From assembly GCA_005408345.1 (NCBI GenBank), contig SEMN01000273.1, positions 558,001-622,000 on the forward strand: 64,000 nt of DNA. The letters run 5' to 3'. How positions within the stretch are numbered: position 1 is the first letter of the stretch; every line of letters begins with the position of its first letter. Positions 38,506-49,400 of the stretch are shown here, piece after piece. The stretch comes from Macquaria australasica. Taxonomy: Eukaryota > Chordata > Actinopteri > Centrarchiformes > Percichthyidae. The position numbers were made by a program, and so were the translations under genes. The notes under the pieces are model-generated. The model searched no databases and was not told the DNA's origin. It was given only the letters and a program-made list of their open reading frames with translations.

Positions 38506-41500
38506 TGAGAGAGGGGCCTACCTTGCTGGGCTCCAATTTTTTCTTCTTCACATTCTTTCTGGGGCTGGGCTCTGCTGCCGGCTCCCTGTCGCCTTCTGCT
38601 TTGGGCTCTATGGAGAACATACAGTAGGTGTAATGTACATTAGAGATGATGCGCCAGTACCACTGACACACAATAAGCAATATTCAATATTGGATAGAGA
38701 GCACAGAACACAGTACCCACCTGGACTGGATGCGGCCACAGTCTTGTTGCTGCTGCGCTGGGGAACTTGCTCCACTGCTTCAGCACAATCCTCACCTCTC
38801 CTCGGTTTCTGGCTTTGCTCTAATATGAAGTCATACAACCAAAAATATTAAAGTGTAACTGCACCCTCAGATTCTGCTAGAACCCTCTCTCCCAGCAAAT
38901 TTAAAAAACGCAACGAGTGAGGGAACAACAACTGTAGGAGGCGTGGCCTCGTGGCTACATAGTGTGTGGGTCAGGGGACACGGGGGAGACTGACTGACAC
39001 TGATTAGAGTCTTTTTTTATATAAATTTCATGACGTAGACAGGTCCCAACTGGTTGACTATGTCAGCATTGGCCTCGCAGGTTCAGGGCTGATTTAAAAC
39101 AATAGATGGCGTGTTGAGCCATTTTCAACCCTAAATAAATTTGCTAAGAATTGTCAATATTAACACCAGCATTGACGTGTTTCATCACAGTACAGTCATA
39201 TCATTTAGTTTACAGCTCAAAAAACAGTGAGTCACAGGGACAGATAGTTCCTGACTTTGCACCTAAAATAGAATCCACTCTGCTGGATACTTTATCAATA
39301 AAAGTACATGTTTTAAAAACTAGAACCTATTAAATCTTAGTGATTTCTTTTCTTTACATAACTATGTATGGATGAGACATGGACAACAGTATGCTTTTTG
39401 AATGTATTGCAGATCTACTGCCACCCAGTGGCATACTATGAAGAATTCAGAAAACCAGAATACAGAGGGCACATTTTTCCTGTTTTTCCTCATTAATGTC
39501 ACCTTAAAAAACCTTCCTCCAGTTCTCATGGTTTTTTACCTTTTGACTCTGGGGACTGCGCCGGATGCTGTCTTTGCCGCCCGGAGGGAAAGCTCTCCTG
39601 AGACATGGATGCACTGTAGTCTTCGGAGTCAACATTAGTCTCAGTAGTAGTTGCACACTCTTCGTCATCCTCCTCGTCATTTTCTCCTGCCTCCTCTTCC
39701 TCCTCCTCCTCTTCTCCACCAGGTGGAAGTTCTTTCATGTTGAAGAGCTCGGCAGGCAAGTTGGGGCGCTTAGGAGGCAACTTCTACGAGAGAGAAGGAA
39801 ACATCAGTAGTACAGGGAAAGACACGGAGTTATCCAACATGAGAAACAACACCTACCCCGATGGTACCGGTCTTCAGTTTGAATTTACTTCCTCCCTTCA
39901 TGGCTCCAAACAGCGGTAAGGTCTTTTTAGGCTTCTCTGGCTCTGAGCTACCACTATCACACAGAGACACATCAAAAAAATATCTTTTAAGTGTTTAAAT
40001 GTGGCCTAATATATATTGGAATAAAAGATCTTTCCATAAATGCACCACAGTTAACTCCAGAGAAGCTATAAAACACATTCCCGTACTTGTCCTTAACATA
40101 ATCTGTATGGAAAATGTTAGAACTTTAGGTATTTGCTTAAAAAGGTGAGATTCTAGAACACCCAGTTTGACACCCTGAACGCAGCTCAGTGTCTGACCTT
40201 GGCAGCAGTGAGGGCATCTGGGCGGGCCGTGTGAGATCCACCAGTTTGCGGAGCCTCTGAACATCTTTGCGCAAGTCGGCTACGTGCACGTGAAGTTTCC
40301 TACGCTCCACGGCGTCCATCGCTGCCTCGCTCCGCACCGCGGTCATGAAGGCATCCAGCGGGTCCTCAGTGGAAGAGCCGGAGGAGTCTAAATGGGAGAG
40401 GGGGGATGAAACATACAATAACATGTGGAGAACGTCCCTCCCCTTCCACCATGGGACCTTATTTCACAAAAAAAATGCACAGCATTCAAAGGCGTTGAAG
40501 GTACGATGTCTGTGTGTTTTGTACCGGGATGTAGTCACACGAGCAGCGGCTCTTGCACGTTAATTCGCTTCCTGTTTGATAAAAGGACCAGGAGTCGCTG
40601 GATGAAACACATCAGGTAAGATAACATTATGCTGACGGCCATGTTGGTACTGGTGACGTTTATTGTGCGTGACAAGAGATGTAGTTCACTGAGCGCTTTC
40701 ACACAAAACTAAATGGTACTTTAAAATCTTTACCACAAACTGCGACTTTCTTGACTTTATCTTTTAAATTAACAAACATCATATGTGCAATTCCTGGCAC
40801 ATTTCAAACGGGATCAAAACATATATGTCTCTCGCACATTTTTTTTCTTGAAATAAGGTCCCATGGAGAAGGGGAGGGACGTCGCCTCTCTACAGGTGGT
40901 GTGACCTCTGTCCACAGAACGGGGAGCGCCCAGGCGACCACGACTCACCTCCCCTACCAGCATTGAGCTTTTTCTGAGTCTCTGCCAGCTCCTTCTCCAC
41001 CTCTGAAAGTTTGGCCACCTGCATGAAAACCAAATGCATGATTGTTAGCACACAAACATACAGTACGCTTAACATTATGGTACAAGTGCAGTACACTTTA
41101 CAGTATAGAGTTGTTTCCAAATCCAAGAGAAATTGTTTTTTTCTCAGTACAAAGAGCAGCTCCCCTAACCTTTATTGTGTCTCATGTGGCTTGTGAAATT
41201 TGTGGTTTTGTAGGAGAGAAATGTGTTTTATTGAATGGACTGGCTGTTAACTCTTAGTCTTGTTTATCATTACATATCAGACTTTACACAGATGATATGC
41301 GTTTAGTTTCTCTTCAGTAAATGAAACCTACTTTGTGAATTCTCAGAACAATGTCATTATGCCAGAGCATCATGCGAGTAAATAAGGTGACGATTAAAGA
41401 TGTATTATACACTCATGTGGATAAACAGTGGCGCTTTTTATAAATGTTTTTACCAATGATTCATAGGTCTCAGGCCGCTCCTCAATCTTTCCCGCCTTTT

Positions 41501-44500
41501 TCATTCTCTCCTGCCTCTTCTTCTCCACAGCGCCGGTTCGATCCAGGAAGGTGTCATCATCACTGTCGTAGTAGTCCTCATCTTCCCAGTTCTTCTTCTT
41601 GCGCTTACGGGACACTAGAAAAACAGGGGAAAAAACTATTATTGCAATCTCCATCACTGCTAGCCGTAACCTCTCCAGATGGCGGTTCAGAATTCTACTT
41701 CCAGACATTCCCACTGGAGCCGAGTTCACACCTGCTTCCTGGCGCAGCAGCCCTCTGGCTTCCAGCATCCGACACGCCTCCAGGCAGCACTGGATGGCTG
41801 CTTCTTTCTTCTTCCCCGTGTGGGTCACCTCGGCAACCAGCTGCCGGCCCATGGCGTCGTCCACCGGAAGCCTGACAGAAACATCAACATGAACTCTATA
41901 CACCTTGTACAACCTTTCTGAAGGCAAAGGAGCACACTTTGTAAACTTAATCATAAAGCAGGGGTTTCACGTCACTAACTTTATTCTGCAGAGCCAGCTG
42001 CCATGGCTTTTGTCTTCATACTCAAACTCCAGCTCCTCTCCTAAGACAAAGGATGCTAGAGTTAAAGTCAAGACATGAAAGAAACACGAGAACTACAAAA
42101 GCAGAAGAACTTGACATCTGTGGGTTAACAATAAGTCTCCTCACCTTCCCTGTCATAGAAGCCCTGCAAAGCCTTCTTTGGGTCCTTCAGGTAAGCAGCT
42201 TCCTGGTCCTCGTGGAACTCTGTCGAAAAAGGGTTTTCCTCGTTCTCGTCCTCCTCTGGAACGGCCTCCTCAGCTGCAGCGTGGATTCATGGAGACAGAT
42301 GGTATGAAAGAAAAAGAGAGAACGTTGACACCAGCTCACTCAGGATGACAACACGTCAACACAGGCACCGCACGCAACATACTGCAACATAACCCTGCAA
42401 GCAGCAGCAAGAGCTCACCCATTCCCCACGAACAGCCCGATTCTTCATTTGACACTTTGCTCTTGTTGCTTTCTCCTCCCCCGTCTTCTTCCTTCTCCTC
42501 CTCCTCCTCATCAGAACCATCTCCCATCATCCTCCTCTCCAGCTCTGCCTTCTGTTTCCGGGATCGTTCCCTCAGTTCCGTCACCGTAAGCTCAGACTCC
42601 TCTTCCTCATCAAACTCCGGACCCTGTGGAGGAAGTAGGAATGGGGGAAGTGGGAAGGTGATGAAACAATATTTTTGGGGTATTTTATTGCTAAACATCT
42701 ACTGGTTGTGTGTTTTTGGAGCAGAATGCTTATTGATTTCTCTCCACCGATCCATCATTGCACTCTGACTCACGATGGACAGCTTAAAAAAATAATTTCA
42801 GTCTTTTTTACACCACACATTCTTCTTCCCTGCTGCCTACATAACCCACAATGCAACTCAACCACCAACAGTTCAATCAGAGATTCGGGTGTGCTATGCA
42901 AGTTAGCGGCTAATGTAACCTTGAGCCTTCTTTCTAACTCCGCAACCCCAGAGCTTTTTCTCATTTAAAAACTTGTAGTGTTCAGCCCCAACCGATGGCG
43001 ACTCAAATGACATCACTTGAGGCAATTTATCAGACTTTCACACAGCTCCCTCTTTAGGCTTCATACAACTTTTTTACGCGATATGCAGTAGTGCTCCCCC
43101 AAGTAAGCAGAAATCGGTGGAGTTCCCCTTTAAATTCAGAAAAAATGGCAAAGAGAAATGTCATATAATAATATATGAATAAAAGGATCTTAGGCACAAT
43201 GTTAATATGGGGCTGCAATTAAGTGTGTTTCTCAGTTTCTGTTGTGTAGTCACTTAAGACACGTGGCTCTTTACTGACAGTGAACTTGAGAGCAAGATAT
43301 GCTCTGTCATATTTCGGACCGAGGTGTTTGCGCAGTAAGCATCATCCGTTTTCCTGTTTTTTTTTCCAAAAAGCTGTCAATCTAATCCTTAACATGTCGT
43401 TCTGTTGTCTGAATAAATCTTGCAAACTGAATCTTGGTAGCTTTGCAGGCATCAGAGCTCTCTTGATTTTATGGTTGTTGTTTTTTGTTTTTTCCCAGAA
43501 CCAAAGGTAATGTAACAAATTTCTTGTTTTGTCAGTCCAAAATAAAAGACAAGAATGATATAAAACACTGACCTGGAACCAGAGAATGATAAATGCTATC
43601 AAAATATTATAAAATAATAAAATAATAATAATAATCTTTTGTCAATCAACTGATTGATGAATCAAGAAACCGTTAACAAATTGCAGTTTGTTTGTTTTTC
43701 TGTTTAGCACAAGTTAACAGATAACTTCTACACACACTGAAGAGGCAACCCTCAAACACAATAAGGTTTTCCAAATGAGGAATCCCATAGTGTACTCAGA
43801 TGGGTTGTTGTCTACTGATCAATAAACTGTGCTTTCTATTAGACTGAATTATCAATCTTTTGTGCTTCTGGGCAGAGATGGAACAAACTGTTATTTTCAT
43901 TATTGATCAATAAATTGATTTTTCTAAATAAACAGATTAATTAGTCATAAAACATCTGAAGATAGTGACAAGCACAATGTCCCAGAGGCCAAGGCGATGT
44001 AAATGTAAATGACAGCCATGCAGCAAATCATCATCTTTGAGAAGCTGGAACTAGCAAATGTTTAGTATTTTGGCTTGGCAAAGGACTTAATGATTAATAG
44101 ATAATAAAAATGGTTGTGGAGTAATTTTCTGTCTATTGACTTATCAAATTTTTCAGCACTACTTCTGGCGCGGATGCAGAAATCTTAGTTAGTCATCATG
44201 CTGTGTAGTTTATCAGTAAACTACACAGCACGGAAAAATCAATTTAACATGGTTTTGGAAGGCTTGAACCCCATCAGACTGTTTGAGCCCTGTGAGAAGC
44301 TACAGCAGAGTGGGAAGATTGCAAAATGAAGCAAACGATTAGTGCTACAAACGATCAGAAATGACGACAATGGTCTGGGCTGAACAACAGCTTAGAGATA
44401 TTCGATCTGAGGGTTATTTATTCCCTTATTTTTGCAAACAGTCCTAAATATAAGTAGTGAATGTTATCATGTGAACCCCAGGGTTAGAGAATCTCTGGGT

Positions 44501-45407
44501 CAAAACATGTAAAAGCCTGCTTGGATAAGCCGTCAATGTTATCCTTAACATATCCATGTCGGTATCTTAACTGCAGGTCATGATTTACCTGCAGGATAAA
44601 AAGCCTTGTGCTCCCACCAAACTTTAAGACATGCCCCACACGGAGTCTGATGTAGGTCTTCGGGGGGATCTTGTTCTTGTTCACCATGGTGCCGTGTGTG
44701 CTGCCCAGGTCGTGGACGTAGAACCCCCTCTCTTCCCCGACAGACTCTCCCTCTCCGGCCTGGCCGCGGTACTGAATCACTGCGTGGTACCTGGAGATGG
44801 AGGGGTGCTCCAGAGAGACGTCACACACAGGTAAGCGTCCAACCACGAAGTAACTTCTCTGTGCGAGGGGTACCTTGTCCACTATGGTGCCGTTTTTAAG
44901 GATTTCCAGAGCATAGGGGATATCTGGAGCCTTGCCACCCCAGGGCGGCTCTGTATACGGGAGAGGGGGGAATTTACCAGGCGGGGGCCCTTTAGTAGGA
45001 AGCACCCTGTGTTTAGCTTCTGGCTTGGTTTCGACAGAAGCCGCATTCTCGTCTTTACCGGCTTCTTTGTCCTCTTCTTGGCCTTTTTCGGTGGTTTTGT
45101 TTTCATTTACAGGACCCGAAGAATCCTCACTACTAGCAGTGTCTGCAACTTCCCCTTTGTTATTTGCTGTCGTGCTTTTTGTTTCGGACGGAGCAGCGAC
45201 GCTGCTGCGTTTGCTGGCGAAGGAAGGCGCTGCGAAAAGAGCCGGTTTCTTAAAAGTGTCTTTTGTTTCGGGTTCAGTTTTGTTTAAGTCGGTCTTTTCG
45301 GGTTCACTTCCATTCTCAGTGGCCCAGCACTCGTCCGTTTCCACTGCAGAATTCATTTCTTCATCTGTATTTTTCTCACACACGTCTGGCGGCGGGGAGG
45401 CGGCCAT
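37183..45407 (-). CDS. slc4a1ap: kanadaptin (SLC4A1AP), 14 coding exons
   Basis: Nuclear protein first described as an adapter of the kidney anion exchanger AE1; reported nuclear and linked to RNA. Exons, in transcript order: 45407-44589, 42623-42419, 42273-42145, 42040-41980, 41871-41732, 41614-41454, 41018-40949, 40387-40198, 39953-39857, 39783-39540, 38819-38721, 38607-38522, 38388-38319, 37232-37183. All phases agree and give 806 residues, near the human length. The FHA domain is at 186-273 (GR at 190-191, SRYH at 205-208, DLGSTHGT at 233-240). A dsRBD-like domain is at 405-450 (KKKEAAIQCCLEACR). A conserved block WEDEDYYDSDDDTFLDRTG is at 460-478. A coiled coil falls at about 506-525. 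FGAMKGGSKFKLKTGT is at 606-621 and an acidic run follows. The tail ends GDGRTHLNDKYGY. I chose the ATG at 45,407 (context aacATGG); an in-frame ATG at 45,452 would add 15 residues. Confidence 0.96.
37306..37632. mobile_element. non-autonomous hAT element (327 bp) in the last intron of slc4a1ap
   Basis: The left end is CAGTGATTCCAAACC and the right end, reverse complemented, is CAGTGGTTCCCAACC. A perfect 8-bp target duplication TATTACAT lies at 37,298-37,305 and 37,633-37,640. The ends fit hAT CAGNG termini. An A-run near the right end and no coding capacity mark it as a MITE. It lies 73 bp upstream of the last coding exon in the direction of transcription. Confidence 0.88.
38461..38502. repeat. 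(GT)n microsatellite next to an slc4a1ap splice donor
   Basis: Twenty-one GT units. The exon border is at 38,522, so on the transcribed strand the CA tract starts 19 nt inside the intron. Confidence 0.95.
40429..40891 (+). mobile_element. THAP-transposon remnant with inverted ends in an slc4a1ap intron
   Basis: Long inverted ends are present: ACGTCCCTCCCCTTC then CCATGGGACCTTATTTCA on the left (40,432-40,468), mirrored at 40,842-40,882. Inside, on the plus strand, a frame starting at 40,507 begins MSVCFVPGCSHTSSG and continues to RFLFDKRTRSRWMKHI, which is the first half of a THAP zinc finger (C-x4-C, then the hydrophobic-F and R-W positions). It stops at a gtaag donor at 40,616. This looks like the first exon of a P-element or Kolobok type transposase with the rest deleted. 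A near-perfect 8-bp flank (acatgtgg, acaggtgg) favours the P type. Confidence 0.7.
42960..43140 (-). repeat. fragment of a 'ttaaaggggaactcc' element in slc4a1ap intron 1
   Basis: The right end, reverse complemented, reads ttaaaggggaactccaccga, similar to the ends at 2841 and 19,715. No coding content. Confidence 0.45.
43860..44165. repeat. hAT-type MITE remnant in slc4a1ap intron 1
   Basis: Contains attgatcaataaattgattt and aacagattaattagtcataa on the left, tttgagaagctggaactag in the middle, and gattaatagataat followed by a tcagcacta end. I recognise this word order as a common fish MITE that starts and ends with 'gtgctgaaacgattagtc'. A short piece of the same family lies at 48,598-48,640 in supt7l. 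The copy is diverged and target duplications are not clear. Confidence 0.55.
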
Positions 45408-45728
45408 GTTTATTTGGTGCGACTGTGAATGTTGCCCGTGTTTTCTAAGCATCTATAAAACTCACAAAAACAGCTAATAAAGAATATGGTTCAGGGGGAA
45501 AAAAGTCGTTGAAAAATAATTTTGAACACGACGATGCTAATATAATCTATACTTTTATCCCAGTCAAAATAAATGGTTTGTTGCAGAACTAAACATCTTG
45601 CTCAGCTGTTCGCCCGAGTTTTTTGGACGACGAGGACGAGGAAGCTCAGTTCCTGGGCAACTTCCGTCAAAGATACAAGCGCTGTTTGTTCCAGTTATTA
45701 ACCGACGTTTCATTCGTCTCTGTGTGAT
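45408..45728. promoter_or_regulatory. shared bidirectional promoter and first noncoding exon of supt7l
   Basis: The slc4a1ap start codon (minus, 45,407) and the supt7l transcript (plus) diverge here. CpG-containing, TATA-less sequence at 45,605-45,720 precedes a splice donor gtgagt at 45,729-45,734. It pairs with the acceptor attttcag at 46,391-46,398, giving a supt7l leader split by a 670-bp intron. In human the two genes are also head to head. Exact start sites cannot be read from sequence. Confidence 0.7.
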
Positions 45729-46443
45729 GTGAGTTACAGTTGCGTTTTAACTTATATTTAATTTAACCAGCTCAACATGCATGCCACGTATTTGACTAGC
45801 CGGCGTGCAGCTTGGTCGTTGCTCCTTCATGAACGAGAGTTGTTTGTTGATGCGATCTCTCTCGTAGCGCATGCACTACCAAACTGTGTGTTGTCTTGCT
45901 GATCGGCAGGCAGACACACATGTTAAACCTTGACTTCAGAGCTTACGCGAATCAACGTAATTTACCCCACAATTCGGCATATATCAAGTACACTTAATTG
46001 CGTTTCCAATACTTTTTTAAACATTAAAATGGCATTACTCGCCATTCCCACTGTCTTTTATTATTATGAAGGCAGTGCGATCCCATTATAACTGCTAATA
46101 TTTTCTTTAAAACGTGTTAGTGGTCGGTCAGATGCATGCCGAAATAATCACTGGACAAGTACATTGTTGTAGCGGGTCTTAAAGCATTGTCTATGAGTTG
46201 TGCACGTTTGCCACCATGCAATTGGTAATACATTTCGCAGCTATTAACTAACATTTGGCGTGATTTTTCCTTGGCACTAAGTTAAGTTAACTGAAAGTGG
46301 TGTGATGTCTAAAAATCTGAATCAATGCTATTTTGAAAGTATTTTTTTATCTGATGTTGTCTATACTCCAACTTCCTCTCCATCTTTCCGATTTTCAGAC
46401 CGAGTGCGACTTTGAATCTGGCTTGTGTCTTTGATCACTCATC

Positions 46444-49400
46444 ATGATGCGGTACTGGGGTGAGATCCCTGGACCTGCAGGGGCTCCTCCCAGTCGCAGC
46501 TCCTTTGACTTGCTCCAGCGTGAGTTTCGCTCAGTGGAGATGCAGGACCCTCCCCTGCACCAGCCCTCGGCCCAGCGTCCGCGGCCCACCACGATGCTGG
46601 ACATCCCCTCAGAGCCCTGCAGCCTCACCATCCACACAGTGCAGCTGTGTCAGCATGCCCGTCGCCTCCGTGGCCTCTTGGCAGCGGCCCAAGCCCAGGC
46701 TCAGGGTCAGAGCTCAGCGTCCTCTGAGGGTGGCAGCAGGCTGGAGGAGGCTGATAACAACCTGCCCCTGCGTCCTCCCACCCCACCTGCCATGCCAGAT
46801 GACTTGCTACCTGTGGACAGCAAAGCCCCGCGGCAGTCCTTCCAGCTCCGGCACAGTGACCCCGAAAGTGACTTCTATAAGTAAATTAATCTGACTGTGT
46901 GGCTGAGCTGAAATGTATGGAGTGAAAATAGTCTCAATATTATTTGTAAATGTGTATTCCATGATTTGTAACTGAAAAAAAAGATTTGTAACTGAAAAAA
47001 AAGATTTGAAATTATTTTACTTACAGACTTTTAACTTCAGCTTCTCTGATCTGATCCTTTTCGCTTTCAAAAAGCTTCCTGCGCATACAAATGTCTCGTG
47101 TTACACACGGATCAGGTTTCTTTCGCTTTCGGGATTTTGAGACTATTTTAAGGCTCCACAGCTCCACAGATTCAATGCATGATGCGTTTAAGTGCTGGTG
47201 GAAAACTGGGACATCTGGGCTTTCGGCGTATTCGTGTTTAATTTCAAAGTGGGAAAGACGTTTTTCTAAATAGACAGAATAGCTTGTCGCCCCTTGATTA
47301 GAGCACATGCATTTACCAACCACAGACTCTATACAGTAACCTATAAATGTAAATATATGGTTTAAATAAGCTACTGCTAGGTGGTAGAGTTGTTCTGCTG
47401 GGAAAACAGCCAGTCCAGGCAAAAAGCGGATGCCGGCTGAACCTGCCCCTAACCACCGAGGGGCGACGCTACGGGAAACACAATTCTAACAGGAGGGAAA
47501 CACATTTCGACGGGGGAACGGGCTTCCACACAACACCATTGTAGCTTCGCACATTTACAAATCTTGTTTTTCAGTTACAAATCATGGAATACACATTTAC
47601 AAATAATATTGAGAATATTCAATCCATAGAAATGCTGCTTCTTTGTGATTAAATACGTTTCATATTTTTTTTAGCTATTATCCAACACTCCACAGATATA
47701 GTCATCAGTCATCATTTACCTCCTTTCATCTCCTCTTGTTCTTCCATCATAAGGGGAAAAGGGGAGCCTGTCACAGAGCTGAGTTGGCCCTCCTGCAGAC
47801 AGCTGCTCTATCAGTCAGTGGCCACTGTCTTGGCCCACGCTGGCTTTGAGTCAGCCCAGGAGAGCGTGCTGGAGACCCTGACCGACCAGGTCCATGAGCA
47901 TTACCTGCGCCTCACCCGCCTGCTGCGGGTGGCGGTGGACCGGGAGGCTCGGCTAGGAGCCAGTCCCTTCCCAGACGTGGTGGAGCAAGTATTCCATGAG
48001 GTGGGCATCGGCAGCGTGCTGGCCCTGCAGCGCTTCTGGCAAGTGCGGATCAAGGACTATCACAGCTACATGCTGCAGGTGAGGTTGGCTGTGGGTCATA
48101 ACTGTTCATAGGGTTGTGCTATTTGACAGTATATACTGTAAGACGATATACATTTGTCAACCATCCAAGATTTTGGCATAATGTTTATACCATGGTATCT
48201 AAATAAATATCTGTGGTTGTATTAGGTAATTGTGGCCAATGTTGCAAATCAATGAGCAGGACTGTTTTATGGCATTAATTAATCATAAAACAGATATTAC
48301 TGCCTGTTTATATTATTCATAAACAGTTTCTCATTTGATCTTCCAGAAACTGTATTCATGTCATTCAAATATGGACATCATGACATAAAATTACACATAC
48401 CATGATAAAGGATTTTATCCATATTGCCCACTCCTATTTCATTATGGTGTTCAACTTCATTATTTCCAATTTGGTGAATATTTTTTGGAAATTGATATGC
48501 ATCATAAAGCAGTTTGCTTTAGAGCACACAAATAGCAGAGTAGAAGCTCTGACTTAGACCAGCAGCAGAGTTTCTTCACATTGTCTCTCTCATTGGTTTA
48601 GTGCTGAAACGACTAGTCAATCAATAGAACAGTCTATTTACAGAAAAAAGGGTTTTAGTAGCACAAAACAAGCCACTTGAAGACAGGCAGAATTTTATAG
48701 TGATGCCCCACCTAGGCTGAAATAAATTGTGCCTCCATTAATGTCAGAGAAATGATTACTTTTCTATGAAATAAAATATTAGGCTTATTAGTACGTTTTA
48801 GGAAAACGAGCATTGGCAGTACATCACAGAGGATGCAGTATTTAATGATTAAAGGTAACCGTTTAAACTGTCATGCTATAACTGCACTGATGATGAGACT
48901 GATGGGTCACGACGTACATTTGCTTCGCACAAATTGATCAGTGCAGCTTAGTTTGGAAAGGTTAACGGCCCCAACAGTCACTCAGAAAATGCCACTTGGC
49001 ACAGTGCTGAGAAAACGTTTTTCAGTTTAAGCTGCCACGGCTTCAACACAACAGTGCTGAATCATCTCAGAAAGCATAAAGAACTTTGCATGAGTGAGAA
49101 CAACGGGCCGTATGGCAACTTGTGTGCAAGCTGTTCACTGTCTTCAGTGCCAACAGAACTTCTAAAGATGTACAACTGATGAGCAGAAAGTAGAGAGGAT
49201 CCTGTGTGTCTGGGACTAACGTTGGCATATCACATATCGTTGGCATATCGTTTTCACAGTGTGTTGAGTCATGGTCATTTCATATTGATGATCTGATGGT
49301 TATTATTAATGCACCCACTCTACAGAAATTATTTTAATTATGTATTATCTAACATGAAAAGGTATTTCCATGTGTTAATCCTAGAAAAGAATAATATGAT

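Noticed and set aside
47021..47422. Minus-strand frame of 133 codons in a supt7l intron
   Set aside because: It sits within a MITE and has no recognised domain. Kept only as part of that element.
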